Positions 26,201-34,692 of a stretch of 64,000 nucleotides of DNA are shown in pieces. Below the pieces are notes generated by a model. It saw only the letters and a program-made list of their open reading frames with translations, had not been told where the DNA came from and did not search any database. The DNA comes from Natronorubrum texcoconense (GTDB taxonomy: Archaea > Halobacteriota > Halobacteria > Halobacteriales > Natrialbaceae). How positions within the stretch are numbered: position 1 is the stretch's first letter; every line of letters starts with the position of its first letter. Both the position numbers and the translations under genes were made by a program. Where the stretch lies: NCBI RefSeq assembly GCF_900100335.1, contig NZ_FNFE01000003.1, positions 372,001 to 436,000 on the forward strand. Direction: 5' to 3'.

Positions 26201-27702
26201 GCGAAATCACCCAGCGAGGCGTCGGCATCGGCTGGACTATCGGCCTCGGAGTCGGCGTCCGACTCCGGGTTCTCGGTGGACGGTTCGTCAGTGTCTGTCT
26301 CCGGGTTTTCCACAGACGATTCGTCAGTATTTGTCTCCGAGGCGTTCGATGGCGGTTCGTGCTCGTCGGGATTCGCCTCGGTCGCATCCGAAGTCGGCTC
26401 GCCGCCGTCGGTGTCGGCGGTCGCCGCGTCGATCACCGCTTCGACCGCGCTCTCCTCGAGGCCATCACTCTCGTCGACGGTATCGATCTCCGTCGCGGCC
26501 GATTCTTCGGCCTCGGCACCGCCCTCGAGTTGGTCCGCGACCGTCGTCACGTCCGCGTCGTCGGGACTGCGTTCGGGTGCGGGGTCGAACGCCGAGGTGT
26601 CGTCCTCGAGTAAGTCCCGAACGCGTCGTTCGACGGTTTCGCGAACGTTCGCGTCTACGAGGTCGTCGTCTCGGACGGTCTCGTCGATGTTCCGGGCCGC
26701 ATCGCTCAGGCCGAGTTCGCGGACGCGTTCGCGGACGGCTGCGTCCGGATCGGCGAAACTCACCGAGACCTCCTCGTCCTCGTCGGGCAGATCTCGGCGG
26801 TCGTTCACGCGAGCGACGAGCGCGCCGCGGTCGATGGCGGCTCCCTCGACCGTCGCCGGCGTGATCGGTTTGCCCTCGCCCTCGACCGTGACGACGACCA
26901 CCGCGTCCTCGAGGTCGTACTCCCGAACCCGTTCCTGAATCCGGTCGACGCCCTCGCCGGGCTCGAGGTCGACGTCGACGAAGACGAACTCGCGGGTGTC
27001 GGTGAGGCCGCGACGACTGATTCCTACGGTATTGTCCTCGAAATCGACGAGGTTGTACCCCCGGTTCTCGCGCTCGCTGGCGCTCGCGCGTTCCGTCGAG
27101 CCGCAGTAGGTGACCCAGGTGTCGAGCACCTCTGCTGTGTCCGGTTTGTGGTTGTCTCCGAGGAGGACGGCGTCGAAGTCGACGGTCGACTCGGAGAGCA
27201 GTCGTTCCGTGTCCCAGTCGGCGTGGGCGAACGGCTCGAACAGCCCGTGGCTCACGAGGGTCGCGTGCTCGGCCTCGTCGGGCGTCGGAGCGAAGTCGTA
27301 CTCGAGGTCGTCGCGTCTCGAGCGCGGAACGAAATCCAGGCCGTAGACGGCCACGTCGTCGATCAGTTCGGGTTCGGCTCCGAGTCGCGTCGCGAGGCCG
27401 AGATCGGCAAAGAGGTCGAGCCACTGCGCGTCCCGTTTGGACTCGTGGTTGCCGACGACGGCGAGAAAGGGGATGTCGGCGTCGGCGAGCGTGCGGAGGA
27501 TTTCGACGGTACCCTGCAGATCGATTAGTCCCGGCCGCCGGTCGTGAAAGAGGTCGCCGGCGTGGATCACGGCGTCGACGTCGTCCGCGACCGCGTCGTC
27601 GACGACGGAGCGAAAGGCCTCGAGAAAGTCCTGTCGTCGCTCGGGCGCGTTGTACTGCTGGTAGCCGATGTGGGTGTCGCCCGTGTGGATAACCCGCGTC
27701 AT
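26197..27702 (-). CDS. mre11: DNA double-strand break repair nuclease Mre11
   Basis: 501 residues. Metallophosphoesterase motifs: [50 protein letters not shown] and LLGDNHKPD. Residues about 400-501 are a low-complexity acidic tail with repeated TDE...ENPE(T/S)D units. A CTAAAGG element on the plus strand at 27727-27733 lies 25-31 nt upstream. Forms the MR complex with Rad50. Confidence 0.96.
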   Translation of the reverse strand: MTRVIHTGDTHIGYQQYNAPERRQDFLEAFRSVVDDAVADDVDAVIHAGDLFHDRRPGLIDLQGTVEILRTLADADIPFLAVVGNHESKRDAQWLDLFADLGLATRLGAEPELIDDVAVYGLDFVPRSRRDDLEYDFAPTPDEAEHATLVSHGLFEPFAHADWDTERLLSESTVDFDAVLLGDNHKPDTAEVLDTWVTYCGSTERASASERENRGYNLVDFEDNTVGISRRGLTDTREFVFVDVDLEPGEGVDRIQERVREYDLEDAVVVVTVEGEGKPITPATVEGAAIDRGALVARVNDRRDLPDEDEEVSVSFADPDAAVRERVRELGLSDAARNIDETVRDDDLVDANVRETVERRVRDLLEDDTSAFDPAPERSPDDADVTTVADQLEGGAEAEESAATEIDTVDESDGLEESAVEAVIDAATADTDGGEPTSDATEANPDEHEPPSNASETNTDESSVENPETDTDEPSTENPESDADSEADSPADADASLGDFA

Positions 27703-27925
27703 TGTCGCCTCGTTGGCAGGCCCGCCCTAAAGGGGTTCCGCGACCGTAGTGAAAGTGAAACGAAGTGTGTGTAGCAGCGGGTGTATCGTGACAGGGAGAA
27801 ATGCCCCCCGAAACAGCCGATTGACAGTACTTCGCGCAGTGGCGCGCGCTGTCGTCCGACCGAACGATAGTGAGGGCGGTCGATACACCGTGCGAGGGAT
27901 GAGTGAGGGAGCGTAGCGACTGAAC

Positions 27926-28034
27926 GAATCGGCTGGGGAGGACGTGGAAATCCTCGTGTCCACGTTTGCAGAACGCTTGCCTACGAGTTGCCCACCCTGG
28001 CGGCTAGGGATTCCACGTCCTCCCCAGCCGATTC
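27926..28034. repeat. Perfect 24-bp inverted repeat with 61-nt spacer
   Basis: The left arm (27926-27949) begins GAATCGGCTGGGGAGGACGT and the right arm (28011-28034) is its exact reverse complement. Inside the spacer CTCGT and ACGAG can form a further short stem. The outer flanks share GGGAGCG in inverted orientation, so pairing may extend imperfectly. Confidence 0.85.
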
Positions 28035-28065
28035 ACTCGCTCCCGAAAGTCGCTCGTTCATCCAA

Positions 28066-28088
28066 TGGAAGACGCTTCGCGTCTTCCA
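28066..28088. repeat. 10-bp perfect hairpin, 3-nt loop
   Basis: TGGAAGACGC, loop TTC, GCGTCTTCCA. No T-tract follows on either strand, so a simple terminator is not obvious. Confidence 0.75.
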
Positions 28089-28321
28089 AGCCGTCACTCG
28101 CTACCGCTCGCGACGACCTCGCACGGTACCGAGTCGCGTCTCGTTACTCACTCGCCGCGACTCAGCGCGCGCCACCGCACACCCAAGACCGGCACCCGGA
28201 ACCCAAGCTAGTCCGGAGTCCGGAATAGAACGTCGGGAGGCCGTACCGCCTGATCGAACCAAAAGAGAAGAATCCGAGGAGGAAAACGAACCGTCGACGC
28301 GTCGATCGCTCGACCGTCTAG

Positions 28322-28591
28322 TCAGGCTTCGATATCGAGACTGTACAGTCGCTTGCGCGCGTCCGAAAAGGAAAAGCGCGAGTCGATCACGTGCTCGTCG
28401 TCGAGGCGGTTCAGCGCGTACCGAACCGTCCGCGAGGGGAGCAGCGTCTCGTCGGCGATCTGCTGTTGGGTCATCGTTTCGTTGTACTCGAGCACCTTCG
28501 CGACGAGTTTGGCGCTCGGTGGAAGTTCTTTGACGTCGTCCCACGTTCCCCGCGTTTCGGTCTCGTGTCGCAGCGACTCTGAAGCACTCAT
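28322..28591 (-). CDS. Small winged-helix transcriptional regulator divergent to pan1
   Basis: 89 residues. ELPPSAKLVAKVLEYNETMTQQQIADETLLPSRTVRYALNRLDDEHVIDSRFSFSDARKRLYSL is a compact MarR/TrmB-type winged helix. It has a predicted leaderless promoter: ATAATATTT at 28618-28626, 27-35 nt upstream. It is divergent to the proteasomal ATPase gene 124 bp away, a common arrangement for a local regulator. Confidence 0.8.
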   Translation of the reverse strand: MSASESLRHETETRGTWDDVKELPPSAKLVAKVLEYNETMTQQQIADETLLPSRTVRYALNRLDDEHVIDSRFSFSDARKRLYSLDIEA

Positions 28592-28615
28592 CAGTACACC
28601 GTAGCCGATACAGCG

Positions 28616-28694
28616 TGATAATATTTTCTGTTTCGAAAAATGCCCTCTAGTAATACGTCTGGCGGGGGTGCACCGACCCGAAGTCTCTTATGAA
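28616..28694. promoter_or_regulatory. Divergent promoters of the winged-helix gene and pan1
   Basis: Minus-strand AT-rich box at 28618-28626 for the regulator, and plus-strand CTTATGAA at 28687-28694 for pan1 (22-29 nt before ATG 28716). Confidence 0.5.
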
Positions 28695-28715
28695 CCAACA
28701 CCCAAAGGACGGGTG

Positions 28716-29933
28716 ATGAGCGACACCGTGGACGACGTCGACCTCCCATACGACGAGGACGAGGCGTCCCAACAGGAGAAGATCCAGGCACTCGAGGACC
28801 GACTCGAGATCCTCGAGGCGCAAAACGAGGAGATGCGGGACAAGCTCCTCGACGCCAACGCCGAGAACAACAAGTACCAGCAGAAACTCGAGCGGCTGAC
28901 CCACGAGAACAAGAAGCTCAAGCAGTCCCCGCTGTTCGTCGCCACCGTCCAGGAGATCACGGACGAAGGCGTCATCATCAAACAGCACGGGAACAACCAG
29001 GAGGCCCTCACCGAGGTCACCGACGAGATGCGCGACGACATCGACCCCGACGCCCGCGTCGCGGTCAACAACTCCCTTTCTATCGTCAAGACGCTCTCCA
29101 ACGAAACTGACGTGCGCGCTCGCGTGATGGAAGTCACCGAGAGCCCCGAAGTCAGCTACGAGGATATCGGCGGACTCGAAGAACAGATGCAGGAGGTTCG
29201 CGAAACCGTCGAGATGCCGCTCGAGAAGCCCGACGCGTTCAAAGACGTCGGGATCGACCCGCCGAGCGGCGTTCTACTCTACGGGCCGCCGGGCACGGGC
29301 AAGACGATGCTCGCGAAAGCGGTCGCCAACCAGACCGACGCCACCTTCATCAAGATGGCCGGTTCGGAACTGGTCCACAAGTTCATCGGCGAAGGTGCCA
29401 AACTCGTCCGCGACCTGTTCAAGGTCGCCCGCGAGCACGAACCCGCCGTCATCTTCATCGACGAGATCGACGCCATCGCGGCCAAGCGAACCGAATCCAA
29501 GACCTCCGGCGACGCCGAGGTCCAGCGGACGATGATGCAGCTCCTCTCGGAGATGGACGGCTTCGAGGACCGCGGCGAAATCCGCATTATCGCCGCCACG
29601 AACCGGTTCGACATGCTCGACCGCGCCATCCTCCGGCCCGGCCGATTCGACCGCCTCATCGAGGTGCCGAAGCCGAACGAGGAGGGACGCGAGATCATCT
29701 TCCAGATCCACACCCGCGGCATGAACGTCGCCGACGATGTCGACTTCGCCGAGTTAGCCCTCGAAGCCGAGGAGGCCTCCGGCGCCGACGTCAAGGCGAT
29801 CTGTACGGAAGCCGGGATGTTCGCCATCCGCGACGACCGCACGGAGATTCGGATGGAGGACTTCCGCAACGCCTGGGACAAGGTGCAGGCGGACTCCGAG
29901 ACCAACGACGAAGTCTCGAAGACTTTCGCCTGA
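28716..29933 (+). CDS. pan1: Proteasome-activating nucleotidase PAN (AAA+ ATPase)
   Basis: 405 residues from ATG 28716 (MSDTVDDVDLPYDED). The N-terminal coiled coil (about 15-65) and OB domain precede the AAA domain: Walker A GPPGTGKT, Walker B AVIFIDEIDAIAAKR, second region of homology IIAATNRFDMLDRAILRPGRFDR. It unfolds proteins for the 20S proteasome. The extreme C-terminus ends SKTFA instead of a clear hydrophobic-Tyr-X motif. The frame extends upstream to 28668, but the TATA position favours this start. Confidence 0.96.
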   Translation: MSDTVDDVDLPYDEDEASQQEKIQALEDRLEILEAQNEEMRDKLLDANAENNKYQQKLERLTHENKKLKQSPLFVATVQEITDEGVIIKQHGNNQEALTEVTDEMRDDIDPDARVAVNNSLSIVKTLSNETDVRARVMEVTESPEVSYEDIGGLEEQMQEVRETVEMPLEKPDAFKDVGIDPPSGVLLYGPPGTGKTMLAKAVANQTDATFIKMAGSELVHKFIGEGAKLVRDLFKVAREHEPAVIFIDEIDAIAAKRTESKTSGDAEVQRTMMQLLSEMDGFEDRGEIRIIAATNRFDMLDRAILRPGRFDRLIEVPKPNEEGREIIFQIHTRGMNVADDVDFAELALEAEEASGADVKAICTEAGMFAIRDDRTEIRMEDFRNAWDKVQADSETNDEVSKTFA

Positions 29934-30136
29934 ATCCGCAGTTTCCTCCTGTTTCGCACAGCAGATCGCACCAGCGTCGGCTCAGCAGCAGCCCAGCATC
30001 AGCGCTCGACGCTCAAGACTACGACGAAAAATACCGGGAGTACCAACTCGGTCTGTCGACGCTGTCGGACCGTGCAACGAGAGGCACGAGACGAGCGCGT
30101 TCGAAGCCGATCGACGTCAGTGGCGACTCTGGCCCG

Positions 30137-30274
30137 CTACAGGGCCGCGAAGAGCAGCCACGGGACGATGAACAGGGCGACGGTCAACACCGCGAGGATC
30201 AGTAGATAACCGATACCGGTTCCGACCGCGGTGAGCCACGCCGGATGCTCGAACTCGTTGAGATCGACTGCCAT
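30137..30274 (-). CDS. 45-residue single-span membrane protein
   Basis: MAVDLNEFEHPAWLTAVGTG followed by a long hydrophobic segment GYLLILAVLTVALFIVPWLL. A good TATA box (TATAAA on the plus strand at 30299-30304) lies 25-30 nt before ATG 30274, exactly where a leaderless gene needs it, which supports it being real despite its size. Function unknown. Confidence 0.6.
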   Translation of the reverse strand: MAVDLNEFEHPAWLTAVGTGIGYLLILAVLTVALFIVPWLLFAAL

Positions 30275-30298
30275 ACTGCTACCGTCCGGTGAGACGAG

Positions 30299-30304
30299 TA
30301 TAAA
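30299..30304 (-). promoter_or_regulatory. TATA box of the 45-residue membrane protein gene
   Basis: TTTATA on the minus strand, 25-30 nt upstream of ATG 30274. Confidence 0.55.
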
Positions 30305-30388
30305 CGTACCGAAAATTGGGATCGACCGGCGACGCCAACGCGACGGCGCCACTGACGACAGGTACCGCCATGGCCGGCACGGCGACGG

Positions 30389-30562
30389 CTACCGCCACGC
30401 CTCGAGCGAAGCGGCGTCTCGCTCGACCATCGAGAGCCACGTCTCGTCCCGCGCGATGTCAGCGATGACGAGGTGTGACTGCCCATCGATCTCGTCGACT
30501 GCAGCGACGACGTCGCCGTCGTCTTCCAGCTGACTCCCGACTGCTTCGGCCTCGAGTGTCAT
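30389..30562 (-). CDS. Small DUF7556-like protein
   Basis: 57 residues from ATG 30562; ATG 30589 would add nine. The sequence DDGDVVAAVDEIDGQSHLVI and ARDETWLSMVERDAASLEAW matches a small haloarchaeal family that I recall as DUF7556. Acidic, no membrane segment. Function unknown. Confidence 0.6.
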   Translation of the reverse strand: MTLEAEAVGSQLEDDGDVVAAVDEIDGQSHLVIADIARDETWLSMVERDAASLEAWR

Positions 30563-30773
30563 AGTTGTTGATTGATCTTGGTTATGCATGAATGTTTCGG
30601 CATGGTCCTGATCGGCGGTTAAAGATTTTAGAAATAGCGGATAAACACCGGACAAATGAGTCTATTAGCGGGATTAATTTGAGGTAAGGAACCTACGCTG
30701 TCGCACACTCTCTCGCGACGACTGGACCGACTCTCGCTCGAGTCGCGTCGACTCGAAAACGTGTTCCGGACCG

Positions 30774-30779
30774 TTTTTA
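30774..30779 (+). promoter_or_regulatory. TATA-like box of guaA1
   Basis: TTTTTA 26-31 nt before ATG 30805. Confidence 0.5.
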
Positions 30780-30804
30780 CCGGGTGACTGGCTAGGAGCA
30801 GTCA

Positions 30805-31356
30805 ATGACGACGATCGTCGTGGTGGACAATCACGGACAGTTCACCCACCTCGAGCGCCGGGCGCTTCGCGACCTCGGCGTCGACACGGACCTGATCGAC
30901 AACGAAACACCCCCCGAGGAGGTCGACGCCGACGGCGTCGTCCTCTCCGGCGGTCCCGATATGGACCGAATCGGCCGCTCCGCCGACTACCTCGAGGGCG
31001 ACGTCCCCGTCCTCGGCATCTGTCTCGGCATGCAGCTGATCGCCGAGGAACTCGGCGGCCGCGTCGGCAGCGGCGAGTACGGCGGCTACGCCGACGTCAC
31101 CGTCGATATCGTCGACGAGGAGGATCCGCTGACCGGTTCGCTCCACCCTGAAACCCGCGTCTGGGCGAGCCACGCCGACGAGGTCAAGGAACTCCCGGAG
31201 GGGTTCGAACTCACCGCGAAAAGCGACGTCTGCGGCGTCGAAGCCATGAGCGACACCGACCGCGACCTCTACGGCGTCCAGTGGCACCCCGAGGTCGCCC
31301 ACACCGAGGAGGGCGACGAGATCTTCGAGAACTTCCTCGAGATCTGCGAACGGTAG
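30805..31356 (+). CDS. guaA1: GMP synthase glutamine amidotransferase subunit
   Basis: 183 residues, the usual size of the archaeal stand-alone GATase subunit. Class I triad: Cys73 in GICLGMQ, His161 and Glu163 in QWHPEV. It provides ammonia from glutamine to the separate GuaAb synthetase, which is not in this window. ADGVVLSGGPDMDRIG and AMSDTDRDLYGVQWHPE are typical of the archaeal GuaAa branch. Confidence 0.93.
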   Translation: MTTIVVVDNHGQFTHLERRALRDLGVDTDLIDNETPPEEVDADGVVLSGGPDMDRIGRSADYLEGDVPVLGICLGMQLIAEELGGRVGSGEYGGYADVTVDIVDEEDPLTGSLHPETRVWASHADEVKELPEGFELTAKSDVCGVEAMSDTDRDLYGVQWHPEVAHTEEGDEIFENFLEICER

Positions 31357-31469
31357 GGGAGCTCGAGTCGAGCGACGGCAGCTGCCGAATCGGCCGGAAC
31401 GCCTCCTACGCAGTCGCGTCCGTCCAACACACCTAGGAGTTTCTGATTCACGGGTTTCTCAGCTCTCGT

Positions 31470-31679
31470 CGTCGGGCCCGCGGAGCAGGACGCCGACGGC
31501 CGCTCACGGGCTCGTACTACTTCCTGTGGAACCCGATCGTTATCCCGAGCGGCGCGCTCGGCGGCCTCCTCTGGCAGTTCGCCAGCCCCGAACTCTCCCT
31601 CGTGGTCGCCTCGGCGATCAGGATGGTCGGCGTGGGCTACTTCGCCCTGTTCGGCCAGGAGTTCGACGCCTACGCCTGA
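31470..31679 (+). pseudogene. MFS-transporter C-terminal remnant, frameshifted
   Basis: One frame ending at TGA 31677-31679 reads SYYFLWNPIVIPSGALGGLL, continuing WQFASPELSLVVASAIRMVG and VGYFALFGQEFDAYA, which looks like the last helices of a major-facilitator transporter. A second frame just before 31505 gives GPAEQDADGRSR, the expected preceding loop, so a frameshift separates them. No start codon or N-terminal part remains. Boundaries are approximate. Confidence 0.5.
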
Positions 31680-31839
31680 GGTTAGCGTGAAGGTCGAATT
31701 CGTCTGTCCGGTGAGCCGCTGTTCGACGGTTCGTACACCACGAACTCGATCCGTGTCGACACGAGACCGACGAGGACTGGCGTCACTCAGGACAACGTTC
31801 GTCATCGCTATCACCATCACGACTGACGGAGACGGAGAA

Positions 31840-32058
31840 CTATTGCTCCTCGCGACTCCGTTCGACGGTCTCTTCTAATTCGTCGACGCGCTGCTCGAGT
31901 TCCGCGATCCGTCGAGACCGATTCGCTATCCGGCCTCCGAAGGAGGCTCCAGCAATCAGTCCGAGAATCAGTCCGAAAAACGCGCCGCCGGGTCCGAACA
32001 CCGATCCGATCGCTAGACCGAGTATCGAACCGAGGATGCCGCCGTACGCGAAGTTCAT
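31840..32058 (-). CDS. Small glycine-zipper membrane protein with coiled-coil tail
   Basis: 72 residues. Two glycine-rich membrane helices (GGILGSILGLAIGSVFGPGG and FFGLILGLIAGASFGGRIAN) are followed by a charged coiled coil (RIAELEQRVDELEETVERS). A purine-rich GGAGATGGAG sits just before the ATG, so this gene probably has a Shine-Dalgarno-led leader. Function unknown. Confidence 0.55.
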   Translation of the reverse strand: MNFAYGGILGSILGLAIGSVFGPGGAFFGLILGLIAGASFGGRIANRSRRIAELEQRVDELEETVERSREEQ

Positions 32059-32385
32059 ATCTCCATCTCCAAACCTATCCAGTTCAATTTACCGTTCGAA
32101 CGGAGGCACATAATGCCTTTGTCTCACTGTTACGGATCAGCGATTACCGAGGATCGTCGTCCGAGATCCCGGCTCGGAAACGAATCTCGCCCTCTCGTTC
32201 TCGAGACGGATCTCCTGGACCAGGTATCGGTAACATCGGTGTAAGCTGGTATCGCTCGTGTCGCCAAGCGTATATGTAGTTCGCGAGCGAATCAGGTAAC
32301 GTGATGAAACCAGTCTCGAACGGCGTTTCGAACGCGACTGTACCGACGACAACCGCCACCGATCTCACCGGAGAGGTGAACTGAG
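32059..32385. other. Intergenic region before the NmrA-like gene
   Basis: 327 bp. A 74-codon frame on the minus strand (32144-32368) shows no recognisable domain or promoter and I do not call it. Nothing else convincing is seen. Confidence 0.5.
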
Positions 32386-33291
32386 ATGACCACCAGCGTC
32401 CTCGTCACCGGCGCGACCGGCAATCAGGGCGGGAGCGTCGTCGAACACCTGCTCGCATCCGACACCGAGTTCGACGTCTACGGACTCACGCGCGACGCGT
32501 CGGGCGACCGCGCACAAGAACTGTCCGAGCAGGGCGTCTCGATGGTCGAAGGAGACCTGAACGACAAAGACTCCCTCGCGCCCCACGTCGCCGAGGTCGA
32601 CGCGGTCTTCGCCGTCACCAACTTCTGGACGGAGGGCTACGACCAGCAGGTCCAGCAGGGCAAGAACGTAGCGGAGGTCGCGAGCGAGGAAGGAGTCGAC
32701 CAGTTCGTCTTCAGCGGCGTCGGCAGCCACGAGAAGGACACCGGCGTGCCCCACTTCGACTCGGCCGAGGATATCGATCAGTACGCACAGGAACTCGACC
32801 TCCCGCTGACCGTCCTCCAGCCCGTGTTCTTCTTCCAGAACTTCGAGGCCTTCGCCGAAGACGTCGTCGAGGAGGGTCAGATCGCGTTGCCGCTCGAGGA
32901 GGGCGTCTCCCTCCAGATGATCGACGTGGACGACGTGGGTCACGCTGCGGCAGTCGCGTTCGAGAACCCCGACGAGTTCGTCGGCGAGCACGTCGAACTC
33001 GCGGGCGACGAGTTGACGCTCGCCGAGACGGCCGACGTGCTGAGCGAGGTCACCGGTCAGGACGTCGAACCGGTCCACGTCCCCATCGAGGACGCCTACG
33101 AGAGCTTCGGCGAGGAGTTCACCGTCATGTGCGAGTGGTTCAACGAGGTCGGCTACAGCGCCGACCTCGAAGCACTCGAGGACCAGTTCGGTTTCGAGTT
33201 TACGGATCTCGAGTCCTACCTCCGCGAGAACGGCTGGGAGGACAAGGAGGGAATGGCGTCGGTCCCCGGCTGGGTCAAAGCCATGCAGTAG
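32386..33291 (+). CDS. NmrA-like NAD(P)-binding protein (HSCARG family)
   Basis: 301 residues. Rossmann motif VLVTGATGNQGGSVVEHLL at the N-terminus, then SEQGVSMVEGDLNDKDSL, VFAVTNFW, FSGVGSHEKDTGVPHFDSA and LQPVFFFQNF, typical of NmrA/HSCARG redox-sensor proteins. These bind NADP(H) and often lack dehydrogenase activity. The 3' end has a degenerate partial copy near 33884-34033. Confidence 0.85.
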   Translation: MTTSVLVTGATGNQGGSVVEHLLASDTEFDVYGLTRDASGDRAQELSEQGVSMVEGDLNDKDSLAPHVAEVDAVFAVTNFWTEGYDQQVQQGKNVAEVASEEGVDQFVFSGVGSHEKDTGVPHFDSAEDIDQYAQELDLPLTVLQPVFFFQNFEAFAEDVVEEGQIALPLEEGVSLQMIDVDDVGHAAAVAFENPDEFVGEHVELAGDELTLAETADVLSEVTGQDVEPVHVPIEDAYESFGEEFTVMCEWFNEVGYSADLEALEDQFGFEFTDLESYLRENGWEDKEGMASVPGWVKAMQ

Positions 33292-33342
33292 TCATTTCCG
33301 AAGAGGGACAACAGCCGGGCGGCACGTTCCGCCGATAACCGT

Positions 33343-33846
33343 TCAGTAGTGGTGCTGTAGCTGCCCGTCTGTCGGCACTTCTCCCTCGAGTTCGACGAGG
33401 AGGCCGATGGACATCGTCGTTACCACATCGTTTGGCGGAGACTCTGGCCGTTCAGGTGTGCAGACGTGCAGTTCGATCGTCCGCTCGGTTTGCTGATCGA
33501 CGCCGATCACGTGATGAGAACCCCAATTCCCGTGCAGTGAGCGCTCCGCAATCACACCGTACTGCGTTTCGAAGTCTACTGTCTCCAGTGCCTCCGAGAT
33601 ATCCGTTTCGTCAATGAACTGGGCTACGTCTCGACGACTCGTGAAGATTTTCACCACCTCCTCTTGGTCCGTCTCCAGAATTCCCCCTTCGAAGTCGAAC
33701 ACATCGTACGCCAGCGGCGTCTCTAGATCCAGATCGGGACACTCGCTCGGAGCGTCTTCCTCGGAGAGCGGGAGGCTCCCAAGGCACCCGGCGAGGGCAA
33801 TCGAACCGGCAGCACCCACGGAAGCGAGGAATGCGCTTCGTTTCAT
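33343..33846 (-). CDS. Haloarchaeal lipoprotein of unknown function
   Basis: 167 residues from ATG 33846. Signal with lipobox: MKRSAFLASVGAAGSIALAGC (Cys21). The mature part (DLETPLAYDVFDFEGG, IFTSRRDVAQFIDETDISEAL, GVIAERSLHGNWGSHHVIG) is acidic with no family I recognise. A TATA-like ATAAATA at 33869-33875 on the plus strand lies 23-29 nt upstream. It is convergent with the NmrA-like gene and divergent to that gene's remnant. Confidence 0.7.
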   Translation of the reverse strand: MKRSAFLASVGAAGSIALAGCLGSLPLSEEDAPSECPDLDLETPLAYDVFDFEGGILETDQEEVVKIFTSRRDVAQFIDETDISEALETVDFETQYGVIAERSLHGNWGSHHVIGVDQQTERTIELHVCTPERPESPPNDVVTTMSIGLLVELEGEVPTDGQLQHHY

Positions 33847-33883
33847 ATCACTTCCACCATGTAGCGAAATAAATAGCTTTTCC

Positions 33884-34033
33884 GAACAGGTCACAACTGA
33901 CGTAGAGAAGTGGTTCGGCGGGGCCGGCGGCAGCATTGATATCGACGCTCTCGAGGACCACCTCCGATTCGAGTTCACAGATCTCGAGTCCAATCTCCGC
34001 GAGAACGGCTGAGATGACAAGGAAGGAGTAGCC
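33884..34033 (+). pseudogene. Degenerate copy of the NmrA-like gene 3' end
   Basis: Translated in frame, IDALEDHLRFEFTDLESNLR and ENG line up with LEALEDQFGFEFTDLESYLR and ENGW of the protein at 32386-33291. The Trp codon TGG has become TGA, and the following GACAAGGA still matches. Only the last ~50 codons are recognisable. It is separated from the parent by the lipoprotein gene, so it is a decayed duplicate or a recombination scar. Confidence 0.75.
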
Positions 34034-34185
34034 TTGATTCTCGATCGGGACGAGGTAATACGGTACTCGTTGACCAGGGGGTTCTTTCTGGCCGCCTCGG
34101 TTCCAGTAACGCACACCATGCCAACGATTTCACCCGCCGGAACCGACCGTCACGCTATTGATCGTCGCCCCAAATGCGATAGACG

Positions 34186-34689
34186 ATGACAACCGACACA
34201 GTCGGCCGGTTCGAACGCGAACTCGAGGACCTCGAGGTCGGCCTCGAGCGCGTCCCAGCCGCCGACGCGAGCGAGCGGATCGCATCGGCGATCGAGGCAC
34301 CCGCGGTCGGAACGCCGCTCCCGTTCGAGGGCGTCTCGCAGCCGGATTCGGTGATGACGGAGCCGACCAACGGCGACGTCGCGAGTGCACGGACTGGTGT
34401 CACTCCCGCGACGTTCGCCATCGCCGAGTACGGGAGCCTCGCCATCGAGTCGCGGCCTGCGGGCGACGAACCGATCAGCGTCTACCCGGACCGACACGTC
34501 GCCGTCGTCGCCGCGAGCGACGTCCTCCCGGATATCGAGGCGGGGTTCGATCGGCTCGAGGCACAGTTCGCTGAACGCAACAGCGTCGTCTTCGCGACCG
34601 GCCGAAGCGCGACGGCGGACATGGGCGACCTCGTCCACGGCGTCCACGGTCCCGGCGAGGTCCGCGTGATCGTCCTGGAGGATCGGTGA
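34186..34689 (+). CDS. LUD-domain protein LutC/YkgG-like
   Basis: 167 residues. LUD-domain segments: TPLPFEGVSQPDSVMTEPTN, ATFAIAEYGSLAIESRPAGD, DRHVAVVAASDVLPDIEAGF, FATGRSATADMGDLVHGVHG and PGEVRVIVLEDR. This is the small subunit of the LutABC-type L-lactate oxidation complex. It is 3 nt upstream of the large fused LutB/LutA-like gene. Confidence 0.85.
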   Translation: MTTDTVGRFERELEDLEVGLERVPAADASERIASAIEAPAVGTPLPFEGVSQPDSVMTEPTNGDVASARTGVTPATFAIAEYGSLAIESRPAGDEPISVYPDRHVAVVAASDVLPDIEAGFDRLEAQFAERNSVVFATGRSATADMGDLVHGVHGPGEVRVIVLEDR

Positions 34690-34692
34690 GCG

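Larger units (their letters stand above)
27703..28321. other. 619-bp non-coding region with several inverted repeats
   Basis: No convincing gene on either strand. It contains a 9-bp inverted pair (27780-27788 and 27881-27889), a perfect 24-bp inverted pair (27926-27949 and 28011-28034) and a compact 10-bp hairpin with a 3-nt loop (28066-28088). The composition differs from coding DNA. It could be the remnant of a mobile element end or a structured RNA locus. Confidence 0.6.

Noticed and set aside
28066-28088. Hairpin as a terminator for mre11 or the winged-helix gene
   Set aside because: There is no following T-tract, and it lies upstream of mre11 and more than 230 bp from the winged-helix stop.
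32144-32368. 74-codon minus-strand frame
   Set aside because: No promoter, no domain and no overlap pattern supporting translation.
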